The notes under the pieces: generated by a model
What the model was told of the DNA's origin: nothing
The model's input: only the letters and a program-made list of their open reading frames with translations
Databases searched by the model: none
Made by a program: the position numbers and the translations under genes
Part shown: in pieces, positions 6,246-7,235 of the stretch
How positions within the stretch are numbered: position 1 is the first letter of the stretch
Layout of the letters: each line of letters starts with the position of its first letter
DNA from: Dehalococcoidia bacterium UBA1151
GTDB lineage: Bacteria > Chloroflexota > Dehalococcoidia > Lucifugimonadales > Lucifugimonadaceae
Direction: 5' to 3'
Length of the DNA: 7,235 nt
NCBI GenBank assembly: GCA_002311865.1
Contig: DBZV01000087.1
Coordinates: 1 to 7,235, forward strand

Positions 6246-7165
6246 CTGGCCGTACAGCCCAGGGCGAGTGCGAGCGCCTCGATATTGCGACGCATGACCG
6301 TAAAGTAGTCGTCACCGGCCCGCTGCTCATCTGTGGTGAGAGCCTCAAGCGGATGAAGCTCCAGGATCTCAGCATCAGCTTCGCGGGCAACAGTCATGGC
6401 AAGATCCGAGTTAGACAGCGGCTCCTGCAGTATGTATATGAGATTGAGCTGCCTCATCTCATCAATAACCTCAGCAACGCGCTTCGCGCCAGTTTCCGAC
6501 TCCGCTGACAGCCCGGAAAGACCAATCTGGCGAACGCCCAGCAGCTCGGTGAGATGTCCGTACGCAAGGTGCGAAACCACTATTTCATTGTGACGACAGT
6601 TGGCGATACGCGTCATAATCTGATCGCTGAGTGCTGTCAGTTCGACGACCAGTTCGTCTGCGTTTTCTGAAAATGCGCCTGCGTTCGTGGGCGCGGCCGC
6701 GGTCAATCCGTTCTTGATTTTCTGCACCATCGCCACGGCCTTCAGAGGACTGAGCCACGCGTGCGGATCGGCGTTGCCCCCGTCAGACGTATCAATATCA
6801 GCGGCCTCAATTACCGTCCGAGAGCCGCTGACCGTAGCATCCAGAGCATCGTCGACCCAGACCTCAAACGAGGCGTGGTTATAGACAACCAGGCTGGCTT
6901 CGGCCAGATCGATGATGTCACTGGGCGCAGGATCGAAATCGTGGGCGGGAACGCCCGGCTTCATCAATGATGTGACGTTGACCAGATCGCGGCCGACGCG
7001 CTCGGTGAAGTACGTTATCGGGTAGATCGTGGTGAGCACATCGATACCGGGTAACGAGTCTTGAGTTGAGGGTTCGTCCGAACCCTCAGACCCACACGCT
7101 GACAGTAGGACGACGGCAGAGATCACCGCGAACAGTAGTCTTGTATTTTTGATACGCAGTCTCAC
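6242..7165 (-). CDS. ZnuA-like lipoprotein: substrate-binding protein of a zinc/manganese ABC importer
   Basis: A 307-residue cluster A-I solute-binding protein (periplasmic binding protein family of ZnuA, PsaA and MntA) that captures a divalent metal outside the membrane for an ABC importer. A lipoprotein signal peptide is clear: basic start 'MRLRIKNTR', hydrophobic core and lipobox LSAC with Cys24. Likely metal ligands are His75 ('GVPAHDFDP'), His135 ('ADPHAWLSP') and His199 ('VVSHLAYGHL'), with His271 ('LELHPLE') aligned to the usual acidic fourth ligand. There is no His-rich loop, so zinc and manganese cannot be told apart. The C-terminus 'DDYFTVMRRNIEALALALGC' is complete for the family, so its TAG (6242-6244) looks like a genuine stop. 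The start is GTG 7165 without an obvious ribosome site; no other start fits the signal peptide. The permease and ATPase genes are not in the window. Confidence 0.9.
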   Translation of the reverse strand: MRLRIKNTRLLFAVISAVVLLSACGSEGSDEPSTQDSLPGIDVLTTIYPITYFTERVGRDLVNVTSLMKPGVPAHDFDPAPSDIIDLAEASLVVYNHASFEVWVDDALDATVSGSRTVIEAADIDTSDGGNADPHAWLSPLKAVAMVQKIKNGLTAAAPTNAGAFSENADELVVELTALSDQIMTRIANCRHNEIVVSHLAYGHLTELLGVRQIGLSGLSAESETGAKRVAEVIDEMRQLNLIYILQEPLSNSDLAMTVAREADAEILELHPLEALTTDEQRAGDDYFTVMRRNIEALALALGCTAS

Positions 7166-7192
7166 AAAGCAGGGACTATTTGATCCAGGACA

Positions 7193-7200
7193 TAATTACG
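7193..7200 (-). promoter_or_regulatory. CGTAATTA motif upstream of the metal-binding lipoprotein gene
   Basis: On the minus strand CGTAATTA ends 27 bases before the GTG start, nearly the same spacing as at the aldolase gene. It could be a shared -10-like element. No recognisable Zur or MntR palindrome was seen in the 70 bases available upstream. Confidence 0.28.
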
Positions 7201-7235
7201 GGAAAACGGAACTCAGTCTATAGAAATAATGCCCG

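Noticed and set aside
6227..6970. Plus-strand frames opposite the metal-binding lipoprotein gene
   Set aside because: They are shadows of a full-length, well-marked protein on the other strand.

Overview
The window reads as bacterial chromosome of moderate to high GC. It most resembles an uncultured Chloroflexota lineage of the SAR202/Dehalococcoidia type. That placement is an inference from protein style (a divergent HpaI-type aldolase with the EFEHHPFD and WGPGDMGMSHG motifs, a LuxR regulator ending in a 'DPRVQAALYYL' helix, and a PGF-pre-PGF-like/kelch receptor kinase); no search was run. No tRNA, rRNA, CRISPR array, insertion sequence or attachment site was recognised.

Layout, left to right. 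(1) 1-2133, minus: a Hanks-type Ser/Thr kinase gene that continues past a frameshift and an in-frame TAG into a transmembrane segment, a PGF-pre-PGF-like domain, a Thr/Pro-rich linker and kelch repeats, then leaves the window at its left edge. (2) 2134-2318: a spacer with a perfect 15-bp inverted repeat. (3) 2319-3209, minus: a HpcH/HpaI-family aldolase. (4) 3210-3548: a divergent intergenic region. (5) 3549-4307, plus: a NarL/LuxR-type response regulator with a non-canonical receiver domain. (6) 4314-5684, minus: an MgtE magnesium transporter, convergent with the regulator and interrupted by one in-frame TAG. (7) 5838-6245, plus: a small VOC/glyoxalase-fold protein, also interrupted by one in-frame TAG. 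(8) 6242-7165, minus: a lipoprotein substrate-binding protein for zinc or manganese uptake, overlapping the previous gene tail to tail by 4 bases.

The genes do not form one pathway. Two concern divalent metals (Mg and Zn/Mn), two concern signalling (kinase and response regulator), and two are small-molecule enzymes or binding proteins.

The most unusual signal is that three separate genes each carry exactly one in-frame TAG, and the same reading frame resumes convincingly after each. In the VOC protein and MgtE a Gln codon (CAG) is the natural candidate at that position. The kinase gene also has a one-base frameshift and an HRD-to-HRN change. Possible explanations are amber readthrough or recoding, real gene decay by C-to-T transitions, or consensus sequence error. 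The metal-binding lipoprotein gene appears to end normally at TAG, which argues against complete reassignment.
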